Counted from the stretch's first letter, positions 52,896 to 62,945 are shown. The stretch is 64,000 nucleotides of DNA from Dyella_B sp966430775 (GCA_966430775.1 CBJMMB010000002.1:30698-94697); one strand, 5' to 3'. Made by a program: numbers and translations. The notes: generated by a model from the letters alone, not told the origin.

Positions 52896-54965
52896 ATGGC
52901 CTCGCTTGCCGTATCGCGCCTCGGCCGCTTTCTGTTCACCGCCCTCGCCGGCACGATGCTGGCCGGCACGGTCGCCGCGCAGTCGGACAACGCCACGCTT
53001 CAAGCGCAGCGCGCGGCCTTCAAGCAGGCTTACGCCGCCGCCAGCCAGGGTGGCGACGGCTGGCGTTCCCTCACCGGGAACCTGAAGAACTATCCGCTGT
53101 ACCCCTATCTGCAGGCCGCCTCGCTGGAACACGATCTGCAGCAGGTCGATCGCGCCACCGTGGAAGCGTATCTGCGGCAATATCCCGACCTGATTCCGGC
53201 CAGCGATCTGAAGCGCGATTTCCTGCAGGAACTGGCGCGCCGCCAGGACTGGAACGATTTTCTCGCGATGTACCAGCCCGGCCTTGGCGACGCCCTGAGC
53301 TGCGATGCACTGCAGGCGAAACTCGCCGGCGCCCGCCTCGATTTCGAGCGCGACCTGGCCACGCTGTGGGCCGCGCCCGCCTTGCCTTCCGCCTGCGATC
53401 CGGTGCTGCAGGCCGCACACGATCAGGGTCTGCTGACGCCAGCACGCATCTGGACACGCATCGACGCCGCCGTGGAAGCCGGCAAGCCCGGCACGGTGTC
53501 CGGCATGGCCAAATGGCTGTCACCGGAAGACGCGCAGGAGGCGCAGCGACTGGTGCTGGCGCTCAACGATCCGGCCGCGGCGGTCAACGCCGCCAAACAA
53601 TGGCCCGACACGCCGCGCACGCGCCAGGCTGCCGCCCTTGCGCTGGTGCGTCTGGCGCGGCGCCAATCCGGTACCGCCGACAGCGCGTGGCAGGACCTGC
53701 AAGGCCGCTTCCGCTTTTCGCCCGAGCAACGCGATCGCGTGCTGAATGCGCTGGCGCTTTTCCATGCCACGGATTTCGACGACAACGCACTCACACGGCT
53801 CATCAACCTGCCCGCTTCCGCACAAACGCCCATCAGCCGCGAATGGCGCGTGCGCGTGGCGCTGGCCGAACAGAACTGGCAGGCCGTGCTGGACGCCATC
53901 GCCGCCATGCCGCCTTCGCAGCAGCAGGACGACGAATGGCAATACTTCCGCGCCCGCGCACTCGCCGAGCTCGGCCGCAACGATGAAGCGCAGCGCGTGT
54001 TTGCCGAGGTCGCCAGGCAATCGAGCTACTTCGGCTACCTGGCGGCCGATCGCCAGGATGCGCCGTACGCGCTGTGCAGCACGCAGTTGCCAGCCGATTC
54101 GCAGGTACAGCAAGCGGTGCTGGCCATCCCCGGCGTCCAGCGCGCGTTCGAACTGTTTGCCGTAGGCATGCTGAAACCCGCGCGCCGCGAATGGACCCAG
54201 GCGCTGGCCGACGCCGATGCGCCGACGATTCGCCAGGCGGTGATCCTCGCCAACGAGCGCGGCTGGTATGACCGCGCCGTGTTCGCCTTCAACAAGGGCG
54301 ACGCCCTGCACTTCTACACGCTGCGTTTTCCGCTCGCCAGCCAGGACGGCCTGGTGCCACAGGCGCAGCAGGCGGGCATCGATCCATCGTGGGCGTATGG
54401 CATCCTGCGCGTGGAAAGCGCCTGGATGACCGACGCGCAATCCGGCGCCGATGCGCGGGGCCTGATGCAACTGGTACCCAGCACCGCCGCCACCGTGGCG
54501 CGCCGCAACGGGCTTGCATGGAACGGCGGCGACAGCCTGTACGATCCGGCCGTCAACATCGAACTGGGCACGCGCTACCTGTCGCAGCTGGCCGATCGCT
54601 TCGACGGCTCGACCTGGCTGGCCAGCGCCGCCTACAACGCCGGCGCGGCGCGCGTAAGTCAATGGGTGGACGCACGCAGCAAGCTGCCGCCCGATCTTTT
54701 CGTCGCCACCATGCCGTTCAAGGAAACCCGTGAATACGTGGCGCGCGTGATGTACTACAGCGTGATCTACGACTGGCGCCTGCACGGCACGGCCGCGCCG
54801 GTCTCCACCCGCCTGACGCCGATCGGCCAGGTGTATAGCCGCGTGGATCCGCCCAAGGAGCGCAAGGAACTGATGTGTCCAGCGCCAACCGTAGCAACCG
54901 CATCCTCCACGCCAGCGCCGGCAACATCCGCCGTGAACAAGCCCATGAAAGACGCGGTGCATTGA
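52896..54965 (+). CDS. slt: Soluble lytic murein transglycosylase (Slt70 type)
   Basis: 689 aa. Signal peptide to about residue 30 (VAA-QS). A long alpha-superhelical U/L region (about 35-480) precedes the C-terminal lysozyme-like domain (about 495-640). The catalytic Glu is in RVESAWMTDAQSGADARGLMQ (pieces), with AAYNAG as the NAG-binding motif. It cleaves peptidoglycan with 1,6-anhydro-MurNAc formation. ATG at 52896. The C-terminal 45 residues (Pro/Ala/Thr-rich) are not part of the fold. Confidence 0.93.
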   Translation: MASLAVSRLGRFLFTALAGTMLAGTVAAQSDNATLQAQRAAFKQAYAAASQGGDGWRSLTGNLKNYPLYPYLQAASLEHDLQQVDRATVEAYLRQYPDLIPASDLKRDFLQELARRQDWNDFLAMYQPGLGDALSCDALQAKLAGARLDFERDLATLWAAPALPSACDPVLQAAHDQGLLTPARIWTRIDAAVEAGKPGTVSGMAKWLSPEDAQEAQRLVLALNDPAAAVNAAKQWPDTPRTRQAAALALVRLARRQSGTADSAWQDLQGRFRFSPEQRDRVLNALALFHATDFDDNALTRLINLPASAQTPISREWRVRVALAEQNWQAVLDAIAAMPPSQQQDDEWQYFRARALAELGRNDEAQRVFAEVARQSSYFGYLAADRQDAPYALCSTQLPADSQVQQAVLAIPGVQRAFELFAVGMLKPARREWTQALADADAPTIRQAVILANERGWYDRAVFAFNKGDALHFYTLRFPLASQDGLVPQAQQAGIDPSWAYGILRVESAWMTDAQSGADARGLMQLVPSTAATVARRNGLAWNGGDSLYDPAVNIELGTRYLSQLADRFDGSTWLASAAYNAGAARVSQWVDARSKLPPDLFVATMPFKETREYVARVMYYSVIYDWRLHGTAAPVSTRLTPIGQVYSRVDPPKERKELMCPAPTVATASSTPAPATSAVNKPMKDAVH

Positions 54966-54970
54966 CCACG

Positions 54971-55296
54971 TAGGTTGGGGTGCAAACCCTGAAATGTCCC
55001 CGCATTTTTGGCCTGATATGTTGAGCGGAATGAGCAAGTTAGCTGGCCTGTGCCCGAATGCTCATATTTCCTCACCGTCATTCCGGCGAAGGCCGGAATC
55101 TATCGCCAGCACGAAGCATAGATTCCGGCCTTCGCCGGAATGACGTTTTGGCCTATTTTTAGCGGCTCGTAGCATGAAGGCCTTCGTTTTTTCGGAGAAA
55201 AAGCGCAGAGCAAAAATGCGGGGATGTATCAGGGTGCAAACCCCAACATCACCATGGCCATGCATACGACCACGTTGGGGTTTGCACCCCAACCTA
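54971..55296. repeat. Palindromic element P2, copy d, interrupted
   Basis: Left end TAGGTTGGGGTGCAAACCC, right end GGGGTTTGCACCCCAACCTA. The left arm is split by a 242-bp insertion at 54990-55231, after which the arm resumes with a 12-bp duplication. Together they fill the 385-bp gap between slt and the NDUFA9-like gene. Confidence 0.88.
54990..55231. mobile_element. 242-bp nested element, copy A
   Basis: The ends TGAAATGTCCCCGCATTTTT and AAAAATGCGGGGATGTATCA are inverted repeats (17 of 20 match). GGGTGCAAACCC flanks it directly on both sides (54978-54989, 55232-55243). The centre holds a REP pair (55076-55145). No gene is encoded. Copy B is at 63571-63814 with the same order of blocks. Confidence 0.85.
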
Positions 55297-55350
55297 CAGT
55301 AAAATCGCGACCAGGCTGATTCCCTCCAATCACCGCAGGAGGACCTCGCC

Positions 55351-56301
55351 ATGACTGCGCAACGCATCGTCATCCTTGGCGGAACCGGTTTCGTCGGCAG
55401 CTATCTGGTGCCGCGGCTTGCGGCCGACAGCCATCGCATCGTGCTGCTTTCGCGCAATCGCGAACGGCATCGCGCGCTCGCCGTGCTGCCGGGTGTTTCC
55501 ATCCGCAGTGCGGACGTCTACGACGATGCAGCGCTGCGGCGCCACTGCGACGGCGCCGATACGGTGATCAACCTTATCGGTATCCTCAACGCTACCGGTC
55601 CGTACACGTTCCAGCGCGTGCATGTGGAACTGACGCGCCGCCTGATCGACGTCTGCAGGGCCACCGGCGTACGGCGCCTGCATCAGATGAGCTCGCTGAA
55701 AGCCGGACAAGGCGCCTCGCAATATCTGCAGACGCGCGGCGAAGCGGAAACACTGGTGAAGCAGTCATCGCTCGACTGGACCATCTACGAGCCGAGCGTG
55801 ATCTTCGGTATCGGCGATGGTCTCGTCACGCGTTTCGCTAATTTGTTGCGCATCATGCCGGCGCTGCCGCTGGCGCGCGCCAGCTCGCGCATGGCGCCGA
55901 CCTATGTGGGCGACGTGGCCGAAGCCATCGCGCGCTGCGTCGCCGATGATGCGCTTTCTTCGCGCCGCAGTTTCGAGCTGTACGGTCCGGATGTGCTCAC
56001 CTTGGGCGAGATCGTGCATGCCATTCGGGATGTCGCCAAACGGCGCACACCGATCATTCCGCTACCCGACGGCCTGGGCCGTCTGCAGGCGCAGGTCGCC
56101 GGCATGTTGCCGGGCAAGCCGTTTTCACTCGACAACTTCCGTTCCCTCGGCACCGATTCGATCGGCAGCGTGGACGGTTACGCCACGCTGGGCATCGCGC
56201 CGCAGTCGTTCACCTCATCGCTACCGCGCATCCTGCAAGGCACCGCTCGCCAACGACGACTGGACGCGGCGCGGCAAACCTTCCGTCATCACGGCGCATG
56301 A
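55351..56301 (+). CDS. NDUFA9-like NAD(P)H-binding protein
   Basis: 316 aa atypical short-chain dehydrogenase. GGTGFVGSYLV is the nucleotide site (10-20), and MSSLKAGQGAS replaces the usual active-site Tyr/Lys motif. VSAVIN-type DTVINLIGIL at about 71-80 and PTYVGDVAEAIARC are typical of the complex I NDUFA9 subfamily. A ubiquinone-biosynthesis or complex I assembly role is possible. ATG at 55351 with AGGAGG upstream. Confidence 0.87.
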   Translation: MTAQRIVILGGTGFVGSYLVPRLAADSHRIVLLSRNRERHRALAVLPGVSIRSADVYDDAALRRHCDGADTVINLIGILNATGPYTFQRVHVELTRRLIDVCRATGVRRLHQMSSLKAGQGASQYLQTRGEAETLVKQSSLDWTIYEPSVIFGIGDGLVTRFANLLRIMPALPLARASSRMAPTYVGDVAEAIARCVADDALSSRRSFELYGPDVLTLGEIVHAIRDVAKRRTPIIPLPDGLGRLQAQVAGMLPGKPFSLDNFRSLGTDSIGSVDGYATLGIAPQSFTSSLPRILQGTARQRRLDAARQTFRHHGA

Positions 56302-56337
56302 AAGCGGACGCCAGACAGGGCCATGGCACAATAGGGC

Positions 56338-57573
56338 ATGCGTACTTACCTGGTCGGCGGCGCGGTCCGTGACAAACTGCTGGGACGTCCCGTGGTCGAT
56401 CACGACCACGTCGTGGTGGGTGCCCGCCCGGAAGACATGCTCTCGCGCGGTTACCGGCCGGTCGGCAAGGATTTCCCCGTCTTCCTGCATCCGGAAACCA
56501 GCGAGGAATACGCCCTCGCGCGCACCGAGCGCAAATCCGGACGCGGCTATCACGGCTTCGTCGTCCACGCCGACCCGGACGTGACGCTGGAGCAGGATCT
56601 GGCCCGCCGCGATCTCACCATCAACGCCATCGCCGAAGACGAAGCAGGCCAGCTGGTCGATCCCTACGGCGGTGCGCGCGACATCGAACAACGCCTGCTG
56701 CGCCACGTTTCCCCTGCGTTCGTGGAAGATCCGGTGCGGTTGCTGCGCGTGGCGCGTTTCGCCGCGCGCTTCGCACCGCTCGGCTTCACCGTCGCCGACG
56801 AAACCATGGCCTTGCTGCAACAGATGGTGCGCGATGGCGAAGTCGACCACCTCGTGCCCGAACGCGTGTGGGCTGAAACGCGCAAGGCCTTGGGCGAAGC
56901 GCAGCCATCGGCCTTTTTGCGTGTACTGCGCGCATCCGGCGCGTTGGCAGTGCTGTTCCCGGAGGTCGATGCGTTATACGGCGTACCCCAACGCGCCGAA
57001 TTCCACCCCGAGATCGACACCGGCATCCACCTGGAAATGGTGCTGGACGCCGCCGCCCAACTCGCCCCTGGCAACGACCTGGTCGGCTTCTGCGCCTTCA
57101 CCCACGACCTCGGCAAGGCGCTTACGCCGAAGGAAGAACTGCCACGCCATGTCGGCCACGAACACCGCGGCGTCAAACCCCTGCGCGCACTCACGGCCCG
57201 CCTGAAAGTACCCACCGATTACGCCGACCTGGCCGAACTGGTATGCCGCGAGCACCTCAACGCGCATCGCGCTTTTGAATTAAAGCCCGCCACCATTCTG
57301 AAACTGCTGACCGCGCTCGATGCGTTGCGTCGCCCTGAGCGACTGCAAACCTTCACCACCGCCTGCATGGCCGACAAGCGTGGAAGACTCGGCCACGAAC
57401 AGGACGACTATTCCCAAGCCGCCTGGCTGCGGCAAGCGCGCGACGCCGCTGCCGCGATTACCTCGGCACCGTTCGTGGAACAAGGGCTGCAAGGGCCGGC
57501 GATTGGTGCGGCGATGGAGAAGGCGCGCATACAGGCGATTTCTGAGCTGAAAAGCCAGCTTTCAGCGCCATAG
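56338..57573 (+). CDS. cca: CCA-adding tRNA nucleotidyltransferase
   Basis: 411 aa, the multifunctional class II form. GGAVRDKLLGRPVVDHDHV (6-24, with pieces GGAVRD and DHD) is the nucleotidyl-transfer site. RRDLTINAIA (about 91-100) and the neck RLLRVARF follow. The C-terminal HD domain (HDLGKAL, about 255) marks the variant with phosphohydrolase activity. It repairs and adds the tRNA 3' CCA. Confidence 0.96.
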   Translation: MRTYLVGGAVRDKLLGRPVVDHDHVVVGARPEDMLSRGYRPVGKDFPVFLHPETSEEYALARTERKSGRGYHGFVVHADPDVTLEQDLARRDLTINAIAEDEAGQLVDPYGGARDIEQRLLRHVSPAFVEDPVRLLRVARFAARFAPLGFTVADETMALLQQMVRDGEVDHLVPERVWAETRKALGEAQPSAFLRVLRASGALAVLFPEVDALYGVPQRAEFHPEIDTGIHLEMVLDAAAQLAPGNDLVGFCAFTHDLGKALTPKEELPRHVGHEHRGVKPLRALTARLKVPTDYADLAELVCREHLNAHRAFELKPATILKLLTALDALRRPERLQTFTTACMADKRGRLGHEQDDYSQAAWLRQARDAAAAITSAPFVEQGLQGPAIGAAMEKARIQAISELKSQLSAP

Positions 57574-57611
57574 ATCCAACGCGCACTTGCCGACGCAAGG
57601 CACGCGACGCG

Positions 57612-58820
57612 CTATAACCGCCCACTCTGATCCGCAGCCAGCAACTCCGCCGGCAACGGCAATGCCTGCAGCCCGCGCGCCAGCAGCATGGCCTGGAAGC
57701 GTTCGCCCATCTGGTCGGGCATGGTGAGTTTCTTGACCTGTTGCGCGAGGCGGTAACGGTGCACGTCATCGGCGGCCTGCGCGTAGGCGTGTTCGAACAC
57801 ATCCTGCAAACCGGCGGCGATCAGGAATTGTGCTTGCGAAAGATAAGCGGCGACGCCGAAACCGGCCTGGTTACAGGCTTCGGCCAATGCGGTGAAGTCG
57901 ACCGAAGCGGTGAGGTCGTTGAGGCCAGGGAGATAGAGCGGGTCGCTGTGCGCGCGGTGGCGGTAATGCGCCATCAGCGTGCCGTCCTGGCGTTCCGGCA
58001 GGTAGAACTCGCGGCGCACGTAGCCGTAGTCGATGAAGAGCATTACGCCGGCTTCGAGTGAGCCGGCGATGGCCTGCATCCAGTACGGCAGTTGCGGCAG
58101 GATTTCGGAACGGTAGCCTTCTTCGAATTCGCGCCCTAGATCGCGCTCGACGTGGCGCACCGCGCCGGCCACTAGCGCATCGGCGGGACGATCGACGCGC
58201 AGCAGGCGCGCTTCGCCGTCGAGCGCGACGTGTTCTTCGTAGACCTCGCCATGACGAATGACGAAGCGCGTGGTCGGCAACGCATCGATCACTTCATTGG
58301 CGAACAGCACGCCGCGCCAGTTTTCCTCGGGCGGGCGATCGATCCACGCGACGCGCGCCATCACCTCCGCGGGCAGCGACGTGCCGAGACGCTCGTGCTG
58401 GCGTTCACGCAGGTCGGCGCTGGGTTCCAGGATCAGATAGCGCCGCGGCAGCGCGCCGTTTTGCGCGAGCGCCAGCAGCGCGGCTTCGGCGAATGCGCCG
58501 CTGCCGCCGCCCAGTTCCAGAAAATCCGCCTCGCTGCCCAGCATGGCCAGCACCGGTTGCACGGCATGGACGACGCAGCGCGCAAACAGGTCGCCCAGCT
58601 CCGGCGCGGTGATGAAATCGCCGGCCTCGCCGAACTTGGTCTTGCCCGCGCTGTAATAACCCAGGCCGGGGGCGTACAGGCAGCGCTCCATGTATTGCGA
58701 GAACGGCATCGGGCCGCGTGCGGCGATCGTCTCGCGCAATTGCTGCAGCAGGCGTTCGGAATGGGCGAGCTCGTCGGCGGCCGGCTCGGGCAGTCGGGAA
58801 GTCTTGGAGGAAATCATCAT
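57612..58820 (-). CDS. NDUFAF7/MidA-like SAM-dependent methyltransferase
   Basis: 402 aa. LELGGGSGAFAEA (about 100-112) is the SAM-binding glycine loop, GDFITAPEL precedes it and LANEVIDALP (about 172-181) is family-typical. The mitochondrial homologue methylates an arginine of a complex I subunit. The ATG at 58820 overlaps the tatC stop, so it is the last gene of the tatA-tatB-tatC operon. Confidence 0.9.
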   Translation of the reverse strand: MMISSKTSRLPEPAADELAHSERLLQQLRETIAARGPMPFSQYMERCLYAPGLGYYSAGKTKFGEAGDFITAPELGDLFARCVVHAVQPVLAMLGSEADFLELGGGSGAFAEAALLALAQNGALPRRYLILEPSADLRERQHERLGTSLPAEVMARVAWIDRPPEENWRGVLFANEVIDALPTTRFVIRHGEVYEEHVALDGEARLLRVDRPADALVAGAVRHVERDLGREFEEGYRSEILPQLPYWMQAIAGSLEAGVMLFIDYGYVRREFYLPERQDGTLMAHYRHRAHSDPLYLPGLNDLTASVDFTALAEACNQAGFGVAAYLSQAQFLIAAGLQDVFEHAYAQAADDVHRYRLAQQVKKLTMPDQMGERFQAMLLARGLQALPLPAELLAADQSGRL

Positions 58821-59578
58821 GAATGGGACGGCGCGTCGGCCGCGTTCGGCTTCAGCAGCCAGCGCACCGCGAGTATGCCCACTTCATAAAGCAGGCACAT
58901 GGGAATGGCCAGCATGATCATCGAAGTGATGTCCGGGGGCGTGACCACGGCGGCGATGGCGAACGCCCCGACAATCGCGTAGCGCCGTCCCTTGCGCAGC
59001 TTGTCGAGATCGACGATGCCCACGGCTGCAAGCACTACCACCGCCACCGGCACTTCGAAGCACAGGCCGAAGGCGAAGAACATCAGCATCACGAAATCCA
59101 GGTAATGCGTGATGTCGGTCATCATCTCCACGCCTTGCGGCGTCACCGCCGTGAGGAAGCGGAACGCCGCCGGCAGCACCAGGAAATACGCGAACGCGCA
59201 GCCGATGTAGAACAGGATCAGCGTGGCCACCAGCAACGGCCGCGCAAGGCGTTTTTCGTGTTTGTAGAGACCGGGACTGACGAACGCCCACAACTGGTAC
59301 AGGATCACCGGCATGCTGATGAACAGCGCCGCATAGAACGCGAGCTTCAGCGGCGTGATGAACGGGCTGGCCACTTCGGTGGCGATCAGGTGCGCGCCTT
59401 CGGGCAGGCGCGACACCAATGGCGCGGCGAGCCAGGCGTAAAGACGATTGGCGAACGGCACCAGCGCGGCGAGCACCACGGCCAGCGCCAGGATCGCCTT
59501 GATCAGGCGCGAGCGCAGTTCCAGCAGATGCGAGAACAGGCCTTGCTGCAGATCCGATTCGGTCTCAGGCGCCGCCAT
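58817..59578 (-). CDS. tatC: Sec-independent translocase TatC
   Basis: 253 aa, six membrane helices. SHLLELRSRLIK at 18-29 is the TatC N-terminal signature; PGLYKHEKR and the Glu in FEVPVAVVVL are conserved. It binds twin-arginine signal peptides together with TatB. ATG at 59578, overlapping tatB by 14 nt. Last of tatABC. Confidence 0.96.
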   Translation of the reverse strand: MAAPETESDLQQGLFSHLLELRSRLIKAILALAVVLAALVPFANRLYAWLAAPLVSRLPEGAHLIATEVASPFITPLKLAFYAALFISMPVILYQLWAFVSPGLYKHEKRLARPLLVATLILFYIGCAFAYFLVLPAAFRFLTAVTPQGVEMMTDITHYLDFVMLMFFAFGLCFEVPVAVVVLAAVGIVDLDKLRKGRRYAIVGAFAIAAVVTPPDITSMIMLAIPMCLLYEVGILAVRWLLKPNAADAPSHS

Positions 59579-59927
59579 GGGGTGTTTCCTTGGTCGCATC
59601 GGCGGAGGCGAGATCCTTCTGCACGTCTTCGATGCTGCTGCGCACATCCGTGGCCGCCGCGGAAACTTGCTCGCGCGTATCGCGCGCGGCCTTGTTCATT
59701 TCTTCCTGCATCGCCTCGGCGCGTGCCGCCGCTTCACGCGCGGTGCGCTTGAGCTCTTCGATTTCCAGCTCGCGCTCCACTTCGGCGCGTACGCTTTCCC
59801 AGCCCATGCGCAGGCGGCGCATCAGGGCGCCCGCGGTGCGGGCGGCTTGCGGAAGTTTCTCGGGGCCGAGCACGATCAGCGCGATCAGCGCCAGCAACAC
59901 CAGCTTGCCGAGGCTGATCTCGATCAT
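59565..59927 (-). CDS. tatB: Tat translocase subunit TatB
   Basis: 120 aa. The N-terminal helix IEISLGKLVLLALIALIVLGPEKLP ends with the G-P-x-x-L-P hinge, followed by a long amphipathic and charged helix. The start ATG at 59927 lies 18 nt after tatA. Confidence 0.95.
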   Translation of the reverse strand: MIEISLGKLVLLALIALIVLGPEKLPQAARTAGALMRRLRMGWESVRAEVERELEIEELKRTAREAAARAEAMQEEMNKAARDTREQVSAAATDVRSSIEDVQKDLASADATKETPHGGA

Positions 59928-59945
59928 GCTGCCAATCCTGGGTGA

Positions 59946-60188
59946 TTACTTCGATTCGCTGGAATCGCGCTGCTTGCTGGCCGAGGCGCTGGCATCGGGG
60001 GCCGGATCGGCCTGCAGCTTCTCCTGCGCCTTGCGCTTTTCCTCGTCCTCGTCGCCCTGCATGGCCTTCTTGAAGCCGCGCACGGCGTTGCCGAGATCGG
60101 AGCCGACCCGCGTCAACTTGCCGGTGCCGAACACCAGCAGAATGATGACGAGCAGGATCGCCCAATGCCAAATGCTGTCCAAACCCAT
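59946..60188 (-). CDS. tatA: Tat translocase subunit TatA
   Basis: 80 aa from ATG 60188. One N-terminal helix (HWAILLVIILLVFGTGKL) with the F-G-x-x-K-L hinge, an amphipathic helix (GSDLGNAVRGFKKAM) and an acidic/charged tail. It forms the translocation pore. The 61-bp gap to the SYLF gene may contain the operon promoter. Confidence 0.95.
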   Translation of the reverse strand: MGLDSIWHWAILLVIILLVFGTGKLTRVGSDLGNAVRGFKKAMQGDEDEEKRKAQEKLQADPAPDASASASKQRDSSESK

Positions 60189-60249
60189 GAGAACCTCGTT
60201 GCGGAACCTTGCCGTCTGCGCCCGGGGAAGGCGGGCGCCGGCGTCCGTA

Positions 60250-60936
60250 TCAGCGGGAAGTGTACTCCTCCAGAGCATCCCGGAAGCGCACGACCGCCGC
60301 CGGAACCTTGCTCACCCCACCCTCGAAGATGCGCCGCGGGGTGATGCCCTGGCCATAAACCTGCGCATTGGCATCGTAATCGATCTTGATGACCGAACCA
60401 TCCAGCGCCACGCCCGCAAACAGGCCGCGGGCGCGCGAGTAGGAGTAGATCTCCGCCTTCAGCTGCTGGTCGGTGGCGGCCGACGCGGTGCGGCCTACCG
60501 GGCCGGCCGCCGCGGAGGCGTCCGCGCCCACCGTGAACTTGCCGTTGACGATGCTATCCACGCCGCGCTGGGTGCGGAACACCAGCACCACGTCGGTCTT
60601 GGACACGCCGATCTGGAAGCCCACGCTGCCGCCCCCGAAGGAGATGAAGCTGGGATTGGACCAGGTGCCGTCCGGGTTCTTCACCGACACCAGCCCCTCG
60701 CCACGGCGCCCGCCGAACACGAAGCCGACCTTCAGTACGTCGGGAATCACGGCGATGGCGCGGGCGTTGCGCAGCAGATCGGTGGGAATGGACTTGTCCG
60801 GCGCCTGCTCGATCTCGTTGAGCACGCGCACGGCGGCTTGCGCACGCTGGTCCGGGGTATCGTCCGCGGCGTGCGCGGCGACGGCAGGCAGCAGCGCGAG
60901 GGCGACAAACGACAAACGACGCAGTGCTTTGAACAT
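60250..60936 (-). CDS. SYLF/Ysc84-domain secreted lipid-binding protein
   Basis: 228 aa. Signal peptide to AHA-AD (about 22). The SYLF domain spans about 60-200: AIAVIPDVLKVGFVFGGRRGEG, FISFGGGSVGFQIG, DVVLVF, SYSRARGLFAGVALDG. The family binds lipids or membranes; the bacterial role is unclear. Divergent from hemH. Confidence 0.88.
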   Translation of the reverse strand: MFKALRRLSFVALALLPAVAAHAADDTPDQRAQAAVRVLNEIEQAPDKSIPTDLLRNARAIAVIPDVLKVGFVFGGRRGEGLVSVKNPDGTWSNPSFISFGGGSVGFQIGVSKTDVVLVFRTQRGVDSIVNGKFTVGADASAAAGPVGRTASAATDQQLKAEIYSYSRARGLFAGVALDGSVIKIDYDANAQVYGQGITPRRIFEGGVSKVPAAVVRFRDALEEYTSR

Positions 60937-61032
60937 GGGTAGCTCCGGATTGCGGATGACTGGATCGTGGTTGGGGCGATGATACCGAACACTTGTGGCA
61001 GACTGGATCGGCTATTCAGCCGCCACGCATCG

Positions 61033-62088
61033 ATGCCACGCAACCACTATATCGGCCTTGCCGGACCATCCTACGACCAACCGGCCAAGGTTGGCGTATT
61101 GCTTGTGAACCTCGGCACACCCGACGCCCCAACGGCGCGCGCGCTGCGCCCGTATCTGGCCGAATTCCTGGGTGATCCGCGCGTCATCGAATACCCGCGG
61201 TGGCTGTGGTGGCTGGTCTTGCACGGCGTCATCCTGCGCATCCGCCCGGCGCGTTCGGCGCATGCCTACGCGCGGATCTGGACCGCCGAAGGATCGCCGC
61301 TGCGCACCGGTTCGGAAAAGTTGGCGCTGGCCCTGCAGGACACCTTGCGCCGGCTCGTCAAAGGCCCGGTCCGTGTGGGCCTGGCCATGCGCTATGGCGC
61401 GCCATCGGTACGCCAGCAGATTGAGCAGATGCAGCGCGAAGGCGTGCGCCGTCTGCTGGTGCTGCCGTTGTATCCGCAGTATTCGGGCACCTCGACCGGT
61501 TCGGTAATCGATGCGGTCGCCGACACGTTCAAGCAATTGCGCTGGCCGCCCGAGCTGCGCATCGTCAACGATTACCACGACGATCCCGGCCATATCGAAG
61601 CGCTGGCGCAGTCGATCGAACGCTGGTGGGCGCAGCATGGCCGCGGCGACACGCTGCTGCTGTCGTTTCATGGCATTCCGCAACGCTACGTCGATGCGGG
61701 CGACCCGTATTTCCATCAATGCCACGCCACCGCGCGGAAACTGCGCGAGCGGCTGGGATTGGACGAATCGCGACTGGTCGTAAGTTTTCAATCACGCGTG
61801 GGACGCGAGCCCTGGCTGCAGCCCTACACGGATGAAACGGTGCGGCGGCTGGCGCGGGAAGGCGTCAAGCGGCTGGACGTCGCCTGCCCCGGCTTCGCGG
61901 TGGATTGCCTGGAAACGCTGGAGGAAATCGCCATGCAGAACAGCGAATTCTTCCGCGCGGCCGGTGGCGAAAGCCTGCGTTACATCCCGGCGCTCAACGA
62001 CAGCGACGAGCAGGTCGCGAGCCTCGCCGCACTGGTGCTGCGCCATACGCAGGGATGGCCCGAATGTTCGTCGCGCGAGAAGTCGTGA
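61033..62088 (+). CDS. hemH: Ferrochelatase
   Basis: 351 aa. It inserts Fe(II) into protoporphyrin IX. VGVLLVNLGTP (about 21-31), the catalytic His in LSFHGIPQR, FQSRVG and the metal-site Glu in DCLETLEEI are conserved. The ATG at 61033 is chosen; upstream in-frame starts at 60967 and 60979 are possible. Its TGA overlaps the next ATG (TGATG). Confidence 0.94.
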   Translation: MPRNHYIGLAGPSYDQPAKVGVLLVNLGTPDAPTARALRPYLAEFLGDPRVIEYPRWLWWLVLHGVILRIRPARSAHAYARIWTAEGSPLRTGSEKLALALQDTLRRLVKGPVRVGLAMRYGAPSVRQQIEQMQREGVRRLLVLPLYPQYSGTSTGSVIDAVADTFKQLRWPPELRIVNDYHDDPGHIEALAQSIERWWAQHGRGDTLLLSFHGIPQRYVDAGDPYFHQCHATARKLRERLGLDESRLVVSFQSRVGREPWLQPYTDETVRRLAREGVKRLDVACPGFAVDCLETLEEIAMQNSEFFRAAGGESLRYIPALNDSDEQVASLAALVLRHTQGWPECSSREKS

Positions 62089-62945
62089 TGCGCGCACATG
62101 CTCCGCTCGAACAACGCATCAGCCTGTCCCATCACCTTGCGCTGACCGCGCAGATCTGGGGCGACGCCGATGCACCGCCGCTGCTGGCCCTGCACGGCTG
62201 GCTCGACAACGCCGGCAGCTTTGCCTTGCTGGCGCCGAAACTCGCCGAACGCTTCCGCTTCATCGCGCTGGAATTGCCCGGACACGGACATTCCAGCCAT
62301 CTGCCGGCCGGCATCAGCTATCACTACGTCGACTACGTCAGCGCGGTGGTCAGCGCCGCCGAAGCGCTGGGATTGGAACGCTACACCCTGCTCGGCCATT
62401 CGCTGGGCGCAGGCATCGCCTCGCTCGTTGCAGCAGCAATGCCGCAGCGCATCGATCGTCTCTTTCTGATCGAAGGACTCGGCCCGCTGGGCGATGACGG
62501 CGCCAACACCTTGCAGCGCTTTCGCGATGCGTATGCTGCGTCGGCGCCGAACGGCAAATCACTGCGGGTGTTTGCGAGCGTGGAGCAGGCGACCAGCGCG
62601 CGCACGGTCGCCAGCGGCCTGCGTGCGGAGCTGGCGCGGCCGATCGTCGAGCGCGGGCTTGCCGCTGTCGACGGCGGCTATCGCTGGCGCAGCGATCCGC
62701 GCCTGACGCGACCCAGCGCCGTGCGTCTGGCAGAAGCGCAGATCCAGGCGCTGCTTGCCGGAGTCGAAGCGCGCACGGCTTTATTGCTATCCGACCCCGC
62801 CACTTCGTACCTGCCCCGCTCGATGATGGATGCACGTGCGGCACGCGTTCCTCATATCACTGTCACCCGCATGCAGGGCGGCCACCATTTGCATCTGGAA
62901 CACCCAGGTGACGTGGCCGAATGGCTGCTTGGCGGGACAACGTAG
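62088..62945 (+). CDS. Alpha/beta hydrolase
   Basis: 285 aa. HGWLDNAGSF has the oxyanion HG, the nucleophile elbow is GHSLGAG (about 101-107), an Asp lies in LLLSDPAT and the catalytic His in GGHHLHLE. Single-domain cytoplasmic hydrolase of unknown ester or lipid substrate, coupled to hemH. Confidence 0.88.
   Translation: MRAHAPLEQRISLSHHLALTAQIWGDADAPPLLALHGWLDNAGSFALLAPKLAERFRFIALELPGHGHSSHLPAGISYHYVDYVSAVVSAAEALGLERYTLLGHSLGAGIASLVAAAMPQRIDRLFLIEGLGPLGDDGANTLQRFRDAYAASAPNGKSLRVFASVEQATSARTVASGLRAELARPIVERGLAAVDGGYRWRSDPRLTRPSAVRLAEAQIQALLAGVEARTALLLSDPATSYLPRSMMDARAARVPHITVTRMQGGHHLHLEHPGDVAEWLLGGTT

Noticed and set aside
54971..55296. CRISPR-like or small RNA gene in the repeat-rich gap
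   Set aside because: The repeats are inverted and nested, not direct with unique spacers; explained by P2, the inserted element and REP units.
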